This document shows, in pieces, positions 21,211 to 32,404 of a stretch of 64,000 nt of DNA (positions are counted from its first letter, which is position 1; every line of letters starts with the position of its first letter). Below the pieces are notes generated by a model. That model saw nothing but the letters and a program-made list of their open reading frames with translations. It was not told the origin of the DNA and did not search any database. The stretch is taken from positions 12,958,001 through 13,022,000 of the forward strand of contig AP026539.1 in the NCBI GenBank assembly GCA_026075535.2, given 5' to 3'. The position numbers were made by a program, and so were the translations under genes. This stretch comes from Tricholoma matsutake (Eukaryota; Basidiomycota; Agaricomycetes; Agaricales; Tricholomataceae).

Positions 21211-22300
21211 GCAGCTTTACATCTAAACAACAACTTCATTATGATACCCTTATGGTTCATTGATCCATCTCTTTTGAAGCATTTTCTAGCCTTTCCTTAC
21301 CTTTTCCAGCCATTTGTTGCCTTTGCGAGCCTTTCTTGCCTTTCCTTTCATATGCAAATCAGCTCAAGGCATGCCTGGCTACCCCCCTAACCCGGAACCC
21401 CCATTGAAAAACCCTATATAATGATAGTCGTCTCCTCAGCTCAAGGACTGATTCACCACTTTAGCATCATTCTAATCACATCGGCTAACTCCTATGATGT
21501 CCCAGATGCAGCGCGACCCAGTCTATCAATCGCGATATCATATCGACCACATCAAAACATCACCAGTGAGAATGTGAGGCCCCCAAATGAGGTGAAATCA
21601 CTCTGGCTAGCAAAGAGATCAGCGCCAACCTGACATATGGAGATGGATTTTGATGACTCTGCATCAGAAGATTTTGAGATAGGGTAGGGTTTTGTGAGGT
21701 CAGCAATGGGACCTTTCCCCATGCAAAGCAGCTTGTCCTGGAATGTCTCAACCATGTCGAAATATCAAACATCTATTGCTACTTTTGCCTCTGCCACCAG
21801 TATCTCTCGGAAGCTTACAGGTAAGTTCCCGTTCCTAACTTTAATGTAGCAAAAATATTCTAACATCACTTATGGCAGGAGGGTCTCAACTTTTGACAGG
21901 CAGCCTATGCTGTTAGGAAATACAAGTCTCATAGCTGTATTCCTGCCATTATTATGATGGATATTAACATTATTAGTCAAGGAGTGAACTTGTAAGTGCC
22001 ACCTAGGACCCATAATTCTTTTTTTGGGATGATGTTTCACTTTGTTCGTCAACCCAAAAAAAAAAGTTGACCAATAGACTAATGGTTGACAAGGGGGGTA
22101 CCTATAGCATACTAGAGTACTATACAAGTGATTTCAATGTGATATCTATTCTTTGAAAAATGTAGTTTAACTTGCAGAACTTTTGTTTCTTTCCACCAAA
22201 AGCAGTTGTTGTGACCTGGTGACAAGCACTGTAGATTTATTTTATTCATGTGCCAATCACACAGCATGATGTATAGTACTTACAACTTGAAGTTAATGAA

Positions 22301-22755
22301 ATGCGCAATGCACAATCTGAAATTTGCAATGCGGAATCTGAAATGCACAATGCAGAATCTGAAATGCAGAATGTGGAATCTGAAATGCGCAATACAGAAT
22401 CTGAAATGTGCAATACAGAATCTGAAATGCGCAATGTGGAATCTGAAATGTGGAATGCAGAATTTGGAATGCGGAATGCAGAATCTGAAATGTGGAATGC
22501 AGAATTTGAAATGGGCAATGCAGAATCTGAAATGGGCAATGCAGAATCTGGAATGTGCAATGCAGAATCTGAAATGCACAATGCAGAATCTGCAATGCGC
22601 AATGCAGAATTTGGAATGCGCAATGTGGAATCTGAAATGCACAATGTGGAATGTGCAATGCAGGATTTGAAATGTGCAATGTGGAATCTCAAATGTGGAA
22701 TCTCAAATGCACAATGCAGAATCTGAAATGCACAATGCGGAATCTGAAATGTATG
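22301..22755. repeat. 21 bp satellite array 1
   Basis: About 21 imperfect copies of GCAATGCAGAATCTGAAATGT. A 21 bp period keeps frames open, so both strands show long false proteins built of repeats such as MQNLKCA or HISDSAL. Variation between copies is mostly C/T and G/A. The same unit forms array 2 at 42344-42860. Confidence 0.97.
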
Positions 22756-22789
22756 GGATTATTTATCGGCAAATATTCCAATTGATGTG

Positions 22790-23060
22790 TGGTGGTTCAG
22801 GTCTGTGGTTTGATGTTGGAGATGGTGTTCCTTATCAGCAGAGGGTTAGGCCAAGTCAGGTGTTGTTCGTGGTTTGTGGTTCATGGTTCATGGTTTGAGT
22901 TTGGTAGTTTTACAATCAATTCCCACTGATTTGCAGTGCGTGATGGGCCATGGTTTGTGGTTTGAGTTCATGTTTGGTGGTTTGGCAGTTGTGCTCATGG
23001 CCTCCCTGTACCTGGTGGCTTTTGAACTGCAGACTGTGGTTTGTAGTCTGCATTTTTGTG
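22790..23060. repeat. GGTTTGTGGTT-rich degenerate repeat
   Basis: Directly after the satellite, short words GGTTTGTGGTTCATGG, TGGTTTGAG and TGTGGTTTG recur irregularly. A reverse-complement counterpart (AACCACAAACC words) precedes array 2 at 41898-42290, so the two satellites have similar neighbours on opposite sides. Confidence 0.7.
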
Positions 23061-23596
23061 GTCACGATCCTCTGCAGTCAAAGGATATCCGATCATGGTC
23101 GAACGTGGTTATGGTTAACCAGCTGGAATCCAACCGCGATTTGAGCATGGTAGACCATAATTTTGAGACTATAACTATGACCTCTGGCACTCCTCAAATC
23201 TCCCCTCCCAATCTTCTATCACCACTCAAAATCCTACTGTCACTTCAAATTCACCATATCCCTCTTCCAACCTGCCATTATTTTCTTCCTTTTGAACTTT
23301 ATCTGCCTTGTTTTTGCCTTCACATTACGAGGCAACTTTTCCTGTTGACTGTTGTGGCTTTGCTGCAGCTCAGTGAATATTTACTAGAGATGAGCAGCTC
23401 ATTGGTAAGCCTGTGCTATAACTCTACTACTACCCTATCATGTAAGCCGCCCACAGAATTTCAGCTTCGCAAACTTCGAGCAATTCCAAGCATTCCAAGA
23501 ATTTGTCAGGCATCAAAACCAGGGGACTAGCCAGGGTTCCAGCCAGCATGCGGTTCATTGGTTCTACTAATGGTGATGGCTAACTAGCGATCTCTA

Positions 23597-26520
23597 GTGA
23601 TTCCTGTCCCTACGATTCCTGTCCCTACAACTCCCTCCCCTTTCAATCTTGCTTCTCCTCCTGCTTCTCAGATATCTCCTTCCCAGCGACCTCCACCCAT
23701 CAATGAGTTCTACCAAAGTGCCCGCATGTTACCACCCTTGCCAATCAATTCTCCCATCGCCTCCCAACCCTTTCTTGGCTTTTCTGCCCTCGCAGCGCCC
23801 TCTTCTGTGCCTCTTCCCACCCAGAAAGCAAACCAGGCATGCCTCGCTTCAGCAGCTGCAACTATTCCCTGGCATGCACAACTTGCTCATTGCAGGAGCC
23901 GCCACCGAGGGCCAGCCAGGGCTCCACCAACTCTAGCCCACAACCCTGCCAGAGCAAGAATTGATGACTGCTTGATTGAGCCCAATTGCCAGAAGATCCG
24001 GATTCAAGTGAGGGTATACCCTCCTGCCATCAGCCCAAACTTTGTTTCTCTTTCCTCATGCACTGCTGATGGTGCTCACCCAGCTCCCAGGATGTACTCA
24101 AGAGTGGGTTCTGTTCCATCTCGCCAACGATGCCTTTGCACACATCCTCGAAGGGGCGGATCTCCTTTATAGATTTGAACTCGCACTGTCAACTAAAGTG
24201 GTGACACTCATTGATTATGTTGCTACAGAGATGCAAAACTCTGGTTCCCATTATCAGTTTGCTGCGACTCCCTGCCTTGCCATAACTCACCATCTCTGCC
24301 TTCTCGCCTTAACAAACAAGGGGACAATGCGCCAGTCGGATCAACAAATCCACCTAGTCCCTCACAGACTTGATGGTGAAGAAACAATCAGCACTCTTGC
24401 AACCAACCAGCATTGCTTCGCTTATGAGAAGTGCATAGACAAGGGCAACCAGTTTATTGTACATCTTGGCAAGTATTCAACTCGGTGGAAGGTCACTGGA
24501 AGCTAATTGTTTCCCAGCTGTTTCTTGCTTCCCACTGCAGCATGTAGAGGGCAATTGGCTGCACACCTGCGTTGCAGCTAGGATTGCTCAGATTTTCCCT
24601 AAGGATAATGAGTTTGGTGCTGATGATGGCTTGTGGTGTGAGTCGGAAGGTGAACTCCTGGTGGACGATGAAGATGACGAAAACAAGGTGAGCAGAACAG
24701 TAGGGGCTCTACATCGCATCTTATGATTGTGTAGCCGCCATCCTGCATCCCCATTTCACATAGTCGGCGAGCAACTGTTACTCTGGAGGTTGGTTGGCAC
24801 TCTTCTGCCAATATTCAACCTATCTGACCTTTGTATATGCAGCATTGCCCATCCATGTCCCGGTCCCACAATCTTCAGGTATCACACTGACAGTCCATCC
24901 CACATGAGCCCTCATTTGCAACCAGCATCACAAGCTCTCTCCCTTGCTCCATTTGGGACAGTGCTAACCCATGGGTAGCTCCAGCTCCTGGTGCCCATTC
25001 ATATGAAATGGATGGTTTTACTAGTACAATATACCAGGCTGCTACTCGCGGAATGGACAGTGTGCCGAACTTGACTCTTGAGGCAGGCTCACTCAATGAG
25101 CTGGTTGATCAATTGAGCGAGCTGATTGATGAGGCTGGGCACAACAATGATTATTCACGCATCCTTTCACCCCACTGACTGTTCACTGTGTAAGCTTTGA
25201 TCTCCAGTGCAATCTGATGCATCGCTGATTTTTGTTTAGCCACTCAGGTGGTAGCACTTCATTTGGTCAGGGTGTCCAGAGGGAGGTGCTCTTCATGCTG
25301 TGGGATCAATTCCTTTGCATCTGAAGTCAGTTTTTTGTCCAGCGTGCAGCTGGCTTCTGCACCCTTCAGTGCATGACATTGTTCGCTGCCTCATCTGTCT
25401 CTGTGGCTCGGAAACAGGAGTTGAAGCGCCTTGGGGCTGTTTGTGCACTTCTCTACATTCATGGGCAAACTCCAATGCCTCTCTCTCCCACTGTCATTCT
25501 TTTTATTGTTTACAAATTCAATCTTCACTGTCTCACCCCAGGTTTCATTGGGGAATGGTTCATTGATTTGTGAAAGCTGATTGCCGACTGGCTGGAATCG
25601 GGACCAGAAGGTGATCTGCAACCTTTCGCTTCTCATTTTGCCACCTACCATGATACCGAAGTGAGCCAGCCATTTACACCTTGATCAGATATCTAACACC
25701 TGGCCAGGTATCGGCTTATCAGAATTGTGATTTTGCCACACACCAGTCAATTGCAGTTGACATGCTTTACAAAGCGACCCTTGGTAGCGATTCATACTGG
25801 CTCCCTGAGTGGACAAGTTGTGCTGAAGGCTTCAACCTTCCATGCCAGAATGGTTTCCAGTTCACAGAGGTGAGAAGATGTCTTCATGTTATACTGCATA
25901 TTCTTACAAGGATGCAGGCCTTGCAATCGTTTGATGGTGGCCCAGAGGCTTTCCTTAGCCTCAACAGGGTGTCCTTTATCTTGGGATTTGACTCTCTCAA
26001 TGGCCATCTGTCCGTTTTGTCGGGAACTGAGCACCAGCAGCTCTTTAATATACGCCGTGCAACTGGCAATCCTTCACTCACTTACAAATCCTTACTTTAT
26101 AATTTCCTTCAGGGGCAGGGAATTCCATGCCCCCAGCAGTTTGCCGACCTTGCCAGCTCCTTCAGTAATCTCATTGATCTTTCGCTAATTGATTCTCCTG
26201 CCTTTCAGAGCTGCATGCTGGTCTGGGCTGCAACTGGATCGCCTCTGCTTGATGTTACAGCCGAACCTATATCAGTAAGTCAAACCCAGCTGACAACATT
26301 CGCCCTGCTTATATGACTGTAGATAATCACAGCTGGAGATGGTGATTTTGAGTATGCCCCATATGCTCTTCGCGGTGCAGTAGCTGGCATGGGAACAATG
26401 TCCCGAACTTGCTTCCAATCGGTCAGGTTTCCTGCAAGTTATCTTGCCCAATTGGCATCGGCAGTTTATATCCCCGGGTCTAAACCTGCATCATTTGTAA
26501 GTGCCTACCACCATTGGTTT
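23597..26520 (+). CDS. Multi-exon gene of unknown function (HECT-like end possible)
   Basis: A chain of plus-strand exon-like blocks: a proline-rich start (23597 on, ISPSQRPPPINEFYQS), WVLFHLANDAFAHILEGADL, LQHVEGNWLHTCVAARIAQI with an acidic DDEDDEN stretch, MDGFTSTIYQAATRGMDSVP (25008-25178), SFGQGVQREVLFMLWDQFL, LTPGFIGEWFIDL, and the longest block 25681-26316 with FNLPCQNGFQFTEVRRCLH and FLQGQGIPCPQQFADLASSF, then YAPYALRGAVAGMGTMSR. Probable donors such as GTAAGT occur at 26275 and 26498. The order 'GQGVQREVLFMLW ... NGFQFT' is reminiscent of the HECT ubiquitin-ligase domain families found in mushrooms, but I see no catalytic cysteine block, so this is a weak guess. Several blocks end in stops that may be introns or decay. 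Confidence 0.4.
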
Positions 26521-26877
26521 CTTGTTGAGATCTTGGGTGCAATTGGCACTCATTCCATGGCTTAACATGATCCCCTGTGACTAGCTTCCACTTTGTGCTT
26601 CCTCCCACCATTCCCAACTTTCTTTAGAGCCTTTTAATTATGTTTTTACAAAGACCGATTGTCATGGACTTCTCTCCGTACTTAGATGCAAATGCAACCA
26701 TTCTACTTATCCCCTCCTTCCTACCTTTCCCTCTAGTTTACCAGACCTGACTTATACCCAGTGCTGCCTAGCCGACATATCCAGTTGTGGTACCTCTTAT
26801 TGAGGTTTTCTTTTGATATGTGCCTGAGATTTGCAAGCAAAGATTTGGCTATTGCGACTCAACAACACACAAACTGG

Positions 26878-28575
26878 CTACTCAAAAATTTCACTGCCTC
26901 TGGCTTCCCTCCCATATAATGCCTCCATTGCCCCAGCTTGATCAACCAGTTTCAACTTATACTGCTCCCAAACACTTTTCAACTGGGATGGTGTAACAAA
27001 AGCGATGCCTCTTTGAGAAAAGTCTGGCTCCTTGCCCTGGGGTGAAAAATCTTGAAGACTGGTCCCATGTGGCTCGGATGAAATCCAAACCACCAAGGTA
27101 TTTGGGGCTCCATGGATTTGGATGCCATATTTGGATATGAAGAAATGGCCCCCAGCTTCAGCTCCAGCACTGCGCTCTGTCATCAGCAACACTGCAAACT
27201 TGTGTGGCTGGTGTTCGTGGTGCATTTCCCTAAACCTTGTTTTCAGCAGCTTGTACAACCTGTGTTATGCTATGCACCGAGAGTAGTTTTCTGCAAAAAC
27301 TCCTGTGGCTGGGGTGAGTTCCGCTTTGTGGAAGTCGAACTGGTCCTCCCCAATGTTGACAGTGTATACACCTTTTCCGGCTGCTTCGGCCATGAGTGAA
27401 TCAGCATCCATACGCACTAATTCGGCATCTCTAATAAATTTCTCAAAGTCTTCAATCACCTCTGTGGGAAGCCATGAGCATATGAGGTTCCACACAAAGG
27501 CACATGCTGAGCTACCCTTGACATTCATGGCTTCAACTACCTTAGGTGTGTGCCAGGCTGAAGGGAGGTTTTTGACCCAGTCAAACTTTGGCGAACTGCG
27601 CGATCCTGCCGAGTATCCTACTTGAACAAGTTTACCTGGATCTTCAAGCTGCAAACAGATCATATCAGCAGTGCTTCACAACACAGTGTTGATTGTAACG
27701 GACTCTGATGCTCTTCCGAACTCCCACAGTCTTGAGCACCACAGCATCCAACCATGCGAGTGCTTCCTCACTGGTGCAAAAATCGCGAAGAATGATAGCA
27801 ACCAGCTCGCCTTGCTCAGTAACAAAAATCCGGCTCTCACTAGCATCCACATCGAAGGCAAGAAGTGCTGGGTCAAGTGTCATCATTGGCAGCCGCTTCT
27901 TTCACTTGTCAGGCTGTGGTCCTCGGGTTATGTGGTTTTCCCACTTGGCTCGTATCGCTTCAGACTCAAATACCCAATGGCTGAGAGGAGGGTATGCTGC
28001 AGCGATCGGTTCAACGACCATCCTGGGGATGGTGGAAAGGAACTGATCCCTGTGAATCGGAGACAAATTAAGGCCTGTTATCGCCATGAAGTCTCGTTTT
28101 TGCATTTGGTGGCTCTCCTTGTGGTCCTTTTGGCTGGCGATTGCAGCCTTGAGACTGGGAGGGCAACCAGTCCTTGTATTGTTGCACCAGGAGAGAAAGT
28201 TCCAAAACAGCACTCCCTTGTTGATCTGGGATTGGAAGCTGTGAGGAATGTGGGAGAAGAGTCTTGCTTCGAATTCAGCTTGTATTTCTGGGGTTGCAGA
28301 AGCTTCCAAGAGATGTATTGCTGCTGTATCAGCTGCTACATTGCACAGGAGGTTTGCTTGATCATGTAAAGATTGGCTGAATTGCTTTGGATCTGGCATG
28401 GTTGTGATATCTACAATAGCCAACATAAGAACTGCACTAATACCAACAGAAAGGGGTGCCAAACTCACCAATAGATTGAACCCAAGGCTTGTAGGCCAAC
28501 CTGGTCCAGGCAGCTAGGACTTGCCGATGGGATGCTAGCCTCAGTCTGATCATTTGGTACTATTTGGTGCGCCAT
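26878..28575 (-). pseudogene. Multi-exon gene, possible 2OG-Fe(II) oxygenase-like (double-stranded beta-helix) protein
   Basis: The ATG at 28575 opens MAHQIVPNDQTEASIPSASP, with a GTGAGT donor near 28470. Exons follow: TTMPDPKQFSQSLHDQANLL to HITRGPQPDK, an in-frame TGA at 27902-27904, MMTLDPALLAFDVDASESR to EEALAWLDAVVLKTVGV, intron ending TTTGCAG near 27651, FDWVKNLPSAWHTPKVVEAM to ELTPATGVFAENYSR, intron (GTGCAT near 27281 to GGTTTAG near 27234), then EMHHEHQPHKFAVLLMTERS, GGHFFISKYGIQIHGAPNTL and SSEPHGTSLQ. The tail 'GGhhhh-hGhphpGAPNTLVVW-S-HG' resembles the second half of a 2OG-Fe(II) double-stranded beta-helix with its distal histidine; the first metal ligands are not clear (HHEH is a candidate). 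Function is inference. The TGA sits where CGA (arginine) would be one transition away. Confidence 0.45.
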
Positions 28576-28579
28576 GGTC

Positions 28580-29080
28580 TCAACTTGCGCTCCTGCGCCT
28601 GTTTCTTCTTCTCAAGTGCCCTCACCGGCTCTCATCGGACTCTGCCGCATCCGCAAACCACGCCCTGACTGGGTCAGGCCCTGGCTGGATGCCAGTTCTC
28701 CTGAATAAGCTGGTGTTCATGAAAATTCCAAATTATATCATTCAGCCCTCAGAGGTTTTAGCGTCCCAGTCAAAATCAGCTCGGAGCTGAGCAAGGAAAA
28801 CCGAGCTGGAATGTTGTTAGCCAATATCGACCAGTTTAGATGCAGCAAGAAATTTGGCACACTACCTTGATCGCTTAATGAGCCCATCACACCATCATCA
28901 GAGCACAACGAGATCAGGCAAATATTATTGGGTAGACCTATCACCATTGAATAAGTTTAATTCTCTCAGGGGTTCTCGATGGAATGAGGATACAAATCAT
29001 TTTTATCATTGCATGAAACTATTATACAGGGATTCTAGCTAACTGTATACCTTGTTGCCTGTACAAATTGTAAAATAAGA
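28580..29080. other. No gene seen
   Basis: Upstream flank of the oxygenase-like gene. No repeat or coding motif recognised. Confidence 0.3.
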
Positions 29081-30062
29081 TGTTACTGTGCTGCTGTCAT
29101 CCCCTCCCTGTCTCCACCTGTGGGGTCTGCTCTGTGCACCTTTTCTTATGTCATCTTCTTCATCCCTGTCCCTGCATGTGTCATCCTCAACCTCACCATC
29201 ACCATCCTCCCTTCGTTGCCCCTGGTGTCATCCTGTTGTTCCTGGCCCAATCATCCCCTTCATTCCTGGTGTTGTTCTGCTGTTGCTACCCTGCCATTCG
29301 CTGTTCACCCTGCCCCTCGTTGGTCTGTGGTTGGCACTCATTGTCCTCCTGCCGCTTTGGGGGTGTTATGGTCCCCATTCTTGCCCCGTTTCGTTGCCTG
29401 TTGCCCATGTGGCTGATGGTGGTGGTGATGGGTGTCGTCTTGCTGCCGCTGCTCTTGCTTTCCTCTCGGCAGTTGTGGTGTTGGTGGCCACGTTGGTCCC
29501 ATGGCATTGATTTTTGCTGTGCAGCATGTTCCTCGGTTGTTGGGCATGGGTGGGGTTGTTGTGTCATTGTAAGAGTCTTAAAACCTATATTAAACTTAAG
29601 TTAGTTGAAAGAAAAAAATAAGAAACAAAGAAATTGCCTGGGCCCAAACAACCAGAGAAGTTGTTTGGGCCCATTTTGTGCGTGATGTGCAGCTGCTCTC
29701 CCCTGGTTTGTGCCTGATTTATTTGTTCCCCTTGTCGTTTGTCAGTTGCCCTTGTCCTTGTTTCCCATTGTCCTCTGTAGTCGATGTTCATCGGACCCGC
29801 ATTCCCATCATTGTTTGTCATCCTCCGTTCTCGTTGTTTGTCTCATTCTTGTCATTTGTTGACCCTCATCTCTATTGATTGTTGCTGTTGGTGTTGGTAT
29901 TGGTGCTGGCACTGTCCTCTCTCCTGCCATCCGTTGTCCTATATTCTCATCCCATAGTGTCAACATCACGTTATTCACCATGTGAGCAGGGGCTCGCAGC
30001 GGTGGCACAAGGTAGAGTGCAGCGGTTGGGTGTGTCAGATTGTCAGCATTATCACAAACTTA

Positions 30063-30094
30063 GAGCCAAATATTCATCGATGAATATTTGGCTC
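30063..30094. repeat. Perfect 32 bp palindrome
   Basis: GAGCCAAATATTCATC followed directly by its reverse complement, no loop. The next bases (AATCGAGCATTCGAGCC) repeat GAGC/TTCGAGC words. It may be the end or centre of a small palindromic element. Confidence 0.9.
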
Positions 30095-30304
30095 AAATCG
30101 AGCATTCGAGCCCATTCAAGCCATGACTAAGTCAAATACATACAAATAGAGTGTCCGATGACACCTATCTGTGATGAAGGTACACTACAATAATCCTAAA
30201 ATACTTGCTGAAGTATGTTTCCAATGGTTTACACTTGTCTATTGCTTACACAGTGGGTAGATCTCAGAGAGTCTGGGAGCTGCGATGGTTGGTTTGATGA
30301 TGTA

Positions 30305-30425
30305 AGTAGTGTTGCTGTGGCTTGGCTCGGCCCGCTCACAGCTCAGCTCAGGCAGCTCACAAGCCAAGCTGATTGCCACAACCCCAGGGCAGCTCAGAGC
30401 AGCTCAGAGTGGCTAAGCCATCCAA
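30305..30425. repeat. Short element with GCAGCTCA subterminal repeats
   Basis: TGCTGTGGCTTGGCTCGG on the left and GTGGCTAAGCCATCC on the right form an imperfect inverted pair; between them AGCTCA recurs at least six times (CAGCTCAGCTCAGGCAGCTCA, GCAGCTCAGAGCAGCTCAGAG). About 110 bp in all, consistent with a miniature transposon. Confidence 0.45.
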
Positions 30426-31559
30426 AAATAGCAGTGTGAGTTGGCCCATGCATTGCTATCGCATCTGGCCACTTCCCCTGCACTTCCTCCCTTTCCTGGG
30501 CTTCATCCATGCCATCTTATGCTATTAATCTTGGTTGGCGGACCTAGCATTACATTTGGTAAGCCTTTCTTCCTATCTTCTTGATCAGATAATGATGCTT
30601 ATTATCTTGTTGTTTAGATTTGTACATAGTGACTGAAAACATACCACATCATGGGCGTTTACCCATTTGACATCATAATTAAGATTATTAGGTTCTTTTC
30701 ATTCTCATTTTACTGACTGTTTTCTGGTTTCCAGTTTGAAAGTCAGTTCTAACGCTCGACGGCAGCCAAAGTCCAACTCTGCCATCAACCTCTCAAATTG
30801 GCCATCAAGGATTCCAACGACAACAAGGACCTAAGAGAACAATAGGAAGGGGAAGGGAGGCCCATGCAGTGGGGTACCCAAAAGGTGTGTGGCTACCACT
30901 ATACCGAATAAACACCCACTGACCTCCTTGCCTCCCCCTTCATGAAATCCAGGTCCCACAATGAACGAGAAGCCAGGACCCAAACTGCCCTCTCCATCGC
31001 TGTGAGCATCTGTTCGCAGGATGCATGGGGGTCTAATGGCAATGGCAATGGCATGACAACAGGCACCAAACCACGGACAGCACACCCCTCCCTGCTGGGA
31101 GTGACTGCTTGGAGGGGGTTTGTGGGGTGTCCATGGACATGACCATGACCGATGACAGGACAGCCCCAGTACCCACCTCTACCGCTGTGAGCTACTACTC
31201 ACAGGGTGGATGGAGGTGCTAACAGCTCCAATGAGCAGTGGATACGACCAGGAATGGCAACAATGACAATGAGCTGGGGTAAAAGTCCCTTAAGCTCAGG
31301 TTTTCTTTTCCTTTGTATGTTTTTTCTCATATTCACTCTATTTACTACAGTGCAAGCCACAGAGAGCCGGAGCAGCACACGAACTGACCACAACCTCCCC
31401 TCCCTGAACAACAACAACCCAGCCAATGACGACAACCAGACCATGGCCACCCCACTGCCACGAAAGATGTGGCGACGCTCACAATGGTGAAATTGGACCA
31501 TCGTGATGAGACTCAGCACCTAGCATCACCACCAACAAGCGACAATGAGCAGACGCACA

Positions 31560-32400
31560 TTTTTTTAAATTTCTTCGTCTGTTTCTACTAATTATGTGCT
31601 GTCAGAGGTGTGAATGAGCCCACGTCCCTGATGACAACAATAACAACATTCCGGGGGTGGCAGTGAGCAATGAGCAATGACAAGAGGGCAATGGGGTATG
31701 AGGGTGGCAGGCTCCATGTGACGTGGGATATGCATGAGGTATGGGACAACCCCGCGGCGCCCCTGACTGCGAGCCACAATGACAGACAGACAAAACCAGA
31801 CAATTACAATAACTGCACTGTTTGCTGCACCGCAGCAATCATTTACTTTTCAACTACAACTTTGCATTGGGTATCAACACCAATGGAGCAACCAAGGACA
31901 TCAAACAACATTCTCGGTCTATTTTCTCTGAGCTATGTTGCATCACCTTTAAATTTGTCTCAAGCATGATCCGACTTCCCTGTACAACTTTGCTAGTGAA
32001 TGTGATAGCCCATATTCCAAGATTTGTCGTCAAGGGGCTTCACGAGACCAAGGTTGTATAATTGTTTGTTGGAATCACTCTACCAGTGGAAAGCCTAGTT
32101 GCAGAAGGATTCAAAAAAAACTGTGAGGCAATGCAGAAACAATCTTGTGTTCACCACAACCTCATTCAATTGCAAGTTCACAGGCTCATGGTTTCTTCTG
32201 TGCTCTTCCAATGGACCCCAACTATACACACATCGAGTGTCGACTAGTGCCAAAGTGAAAGTGTGCCTGCAAATCATCTATTATTGAAAAGAATTGTTTA
32301 TGTTCCAAAGCAAATGAGACCATTCTAGATCTGTTTCCCAAAAATACATATGTTAAATTAGAGTATTGATACCAAGTACTCCAGCATGCGCCTTTTCCAT
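31560..32400. other. No gene seen
   Basis: No family motif, tandem repeat or inverted repeat recognised. Short open frames on both strands are not supported by composition or resemblance. Confidence 0.3.
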
Positions 32401-32404
32401 TTGA

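Larger units (their letters stand above)
29080..31560. repeat. Region C: diffuse element-A-like hairpin repeats
   Basis: The same modules as in elements A and B occur here without recognisable element ends. On the minus strand at 29639-29673, a perfect 14 bp-arm hairpin (TGGGCCCAAACAAC around a 7 base loop) is followed by a T-rich, intron-like tail with CAACTAACTT and a TATAG end (29638 down to 29585). TGAGC-type stem-loops lie at 29981-29998, 31000-31019 and 31185-31204. Between them are CT-rich and CA-rich low-complexity stretches. The long open frames here (for example 29080-29604) are biased-composition artefacts. Confidence 0.6.

Noticed and set aside
22246..22760. Long open frames on both strands (about 120-150 codons) in the satellite
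   Set aside because: They are produced by the 21 bp period, which keeps any stop-free unit open; several frames on both strands are open at once.
29080..29604. Cysteine-rich membrane protein of 174 codons
   Set aside because: CT-rich low-complexity sequence; no ordered family motifs, and related regions in elements A and B give different nonsense proteins.
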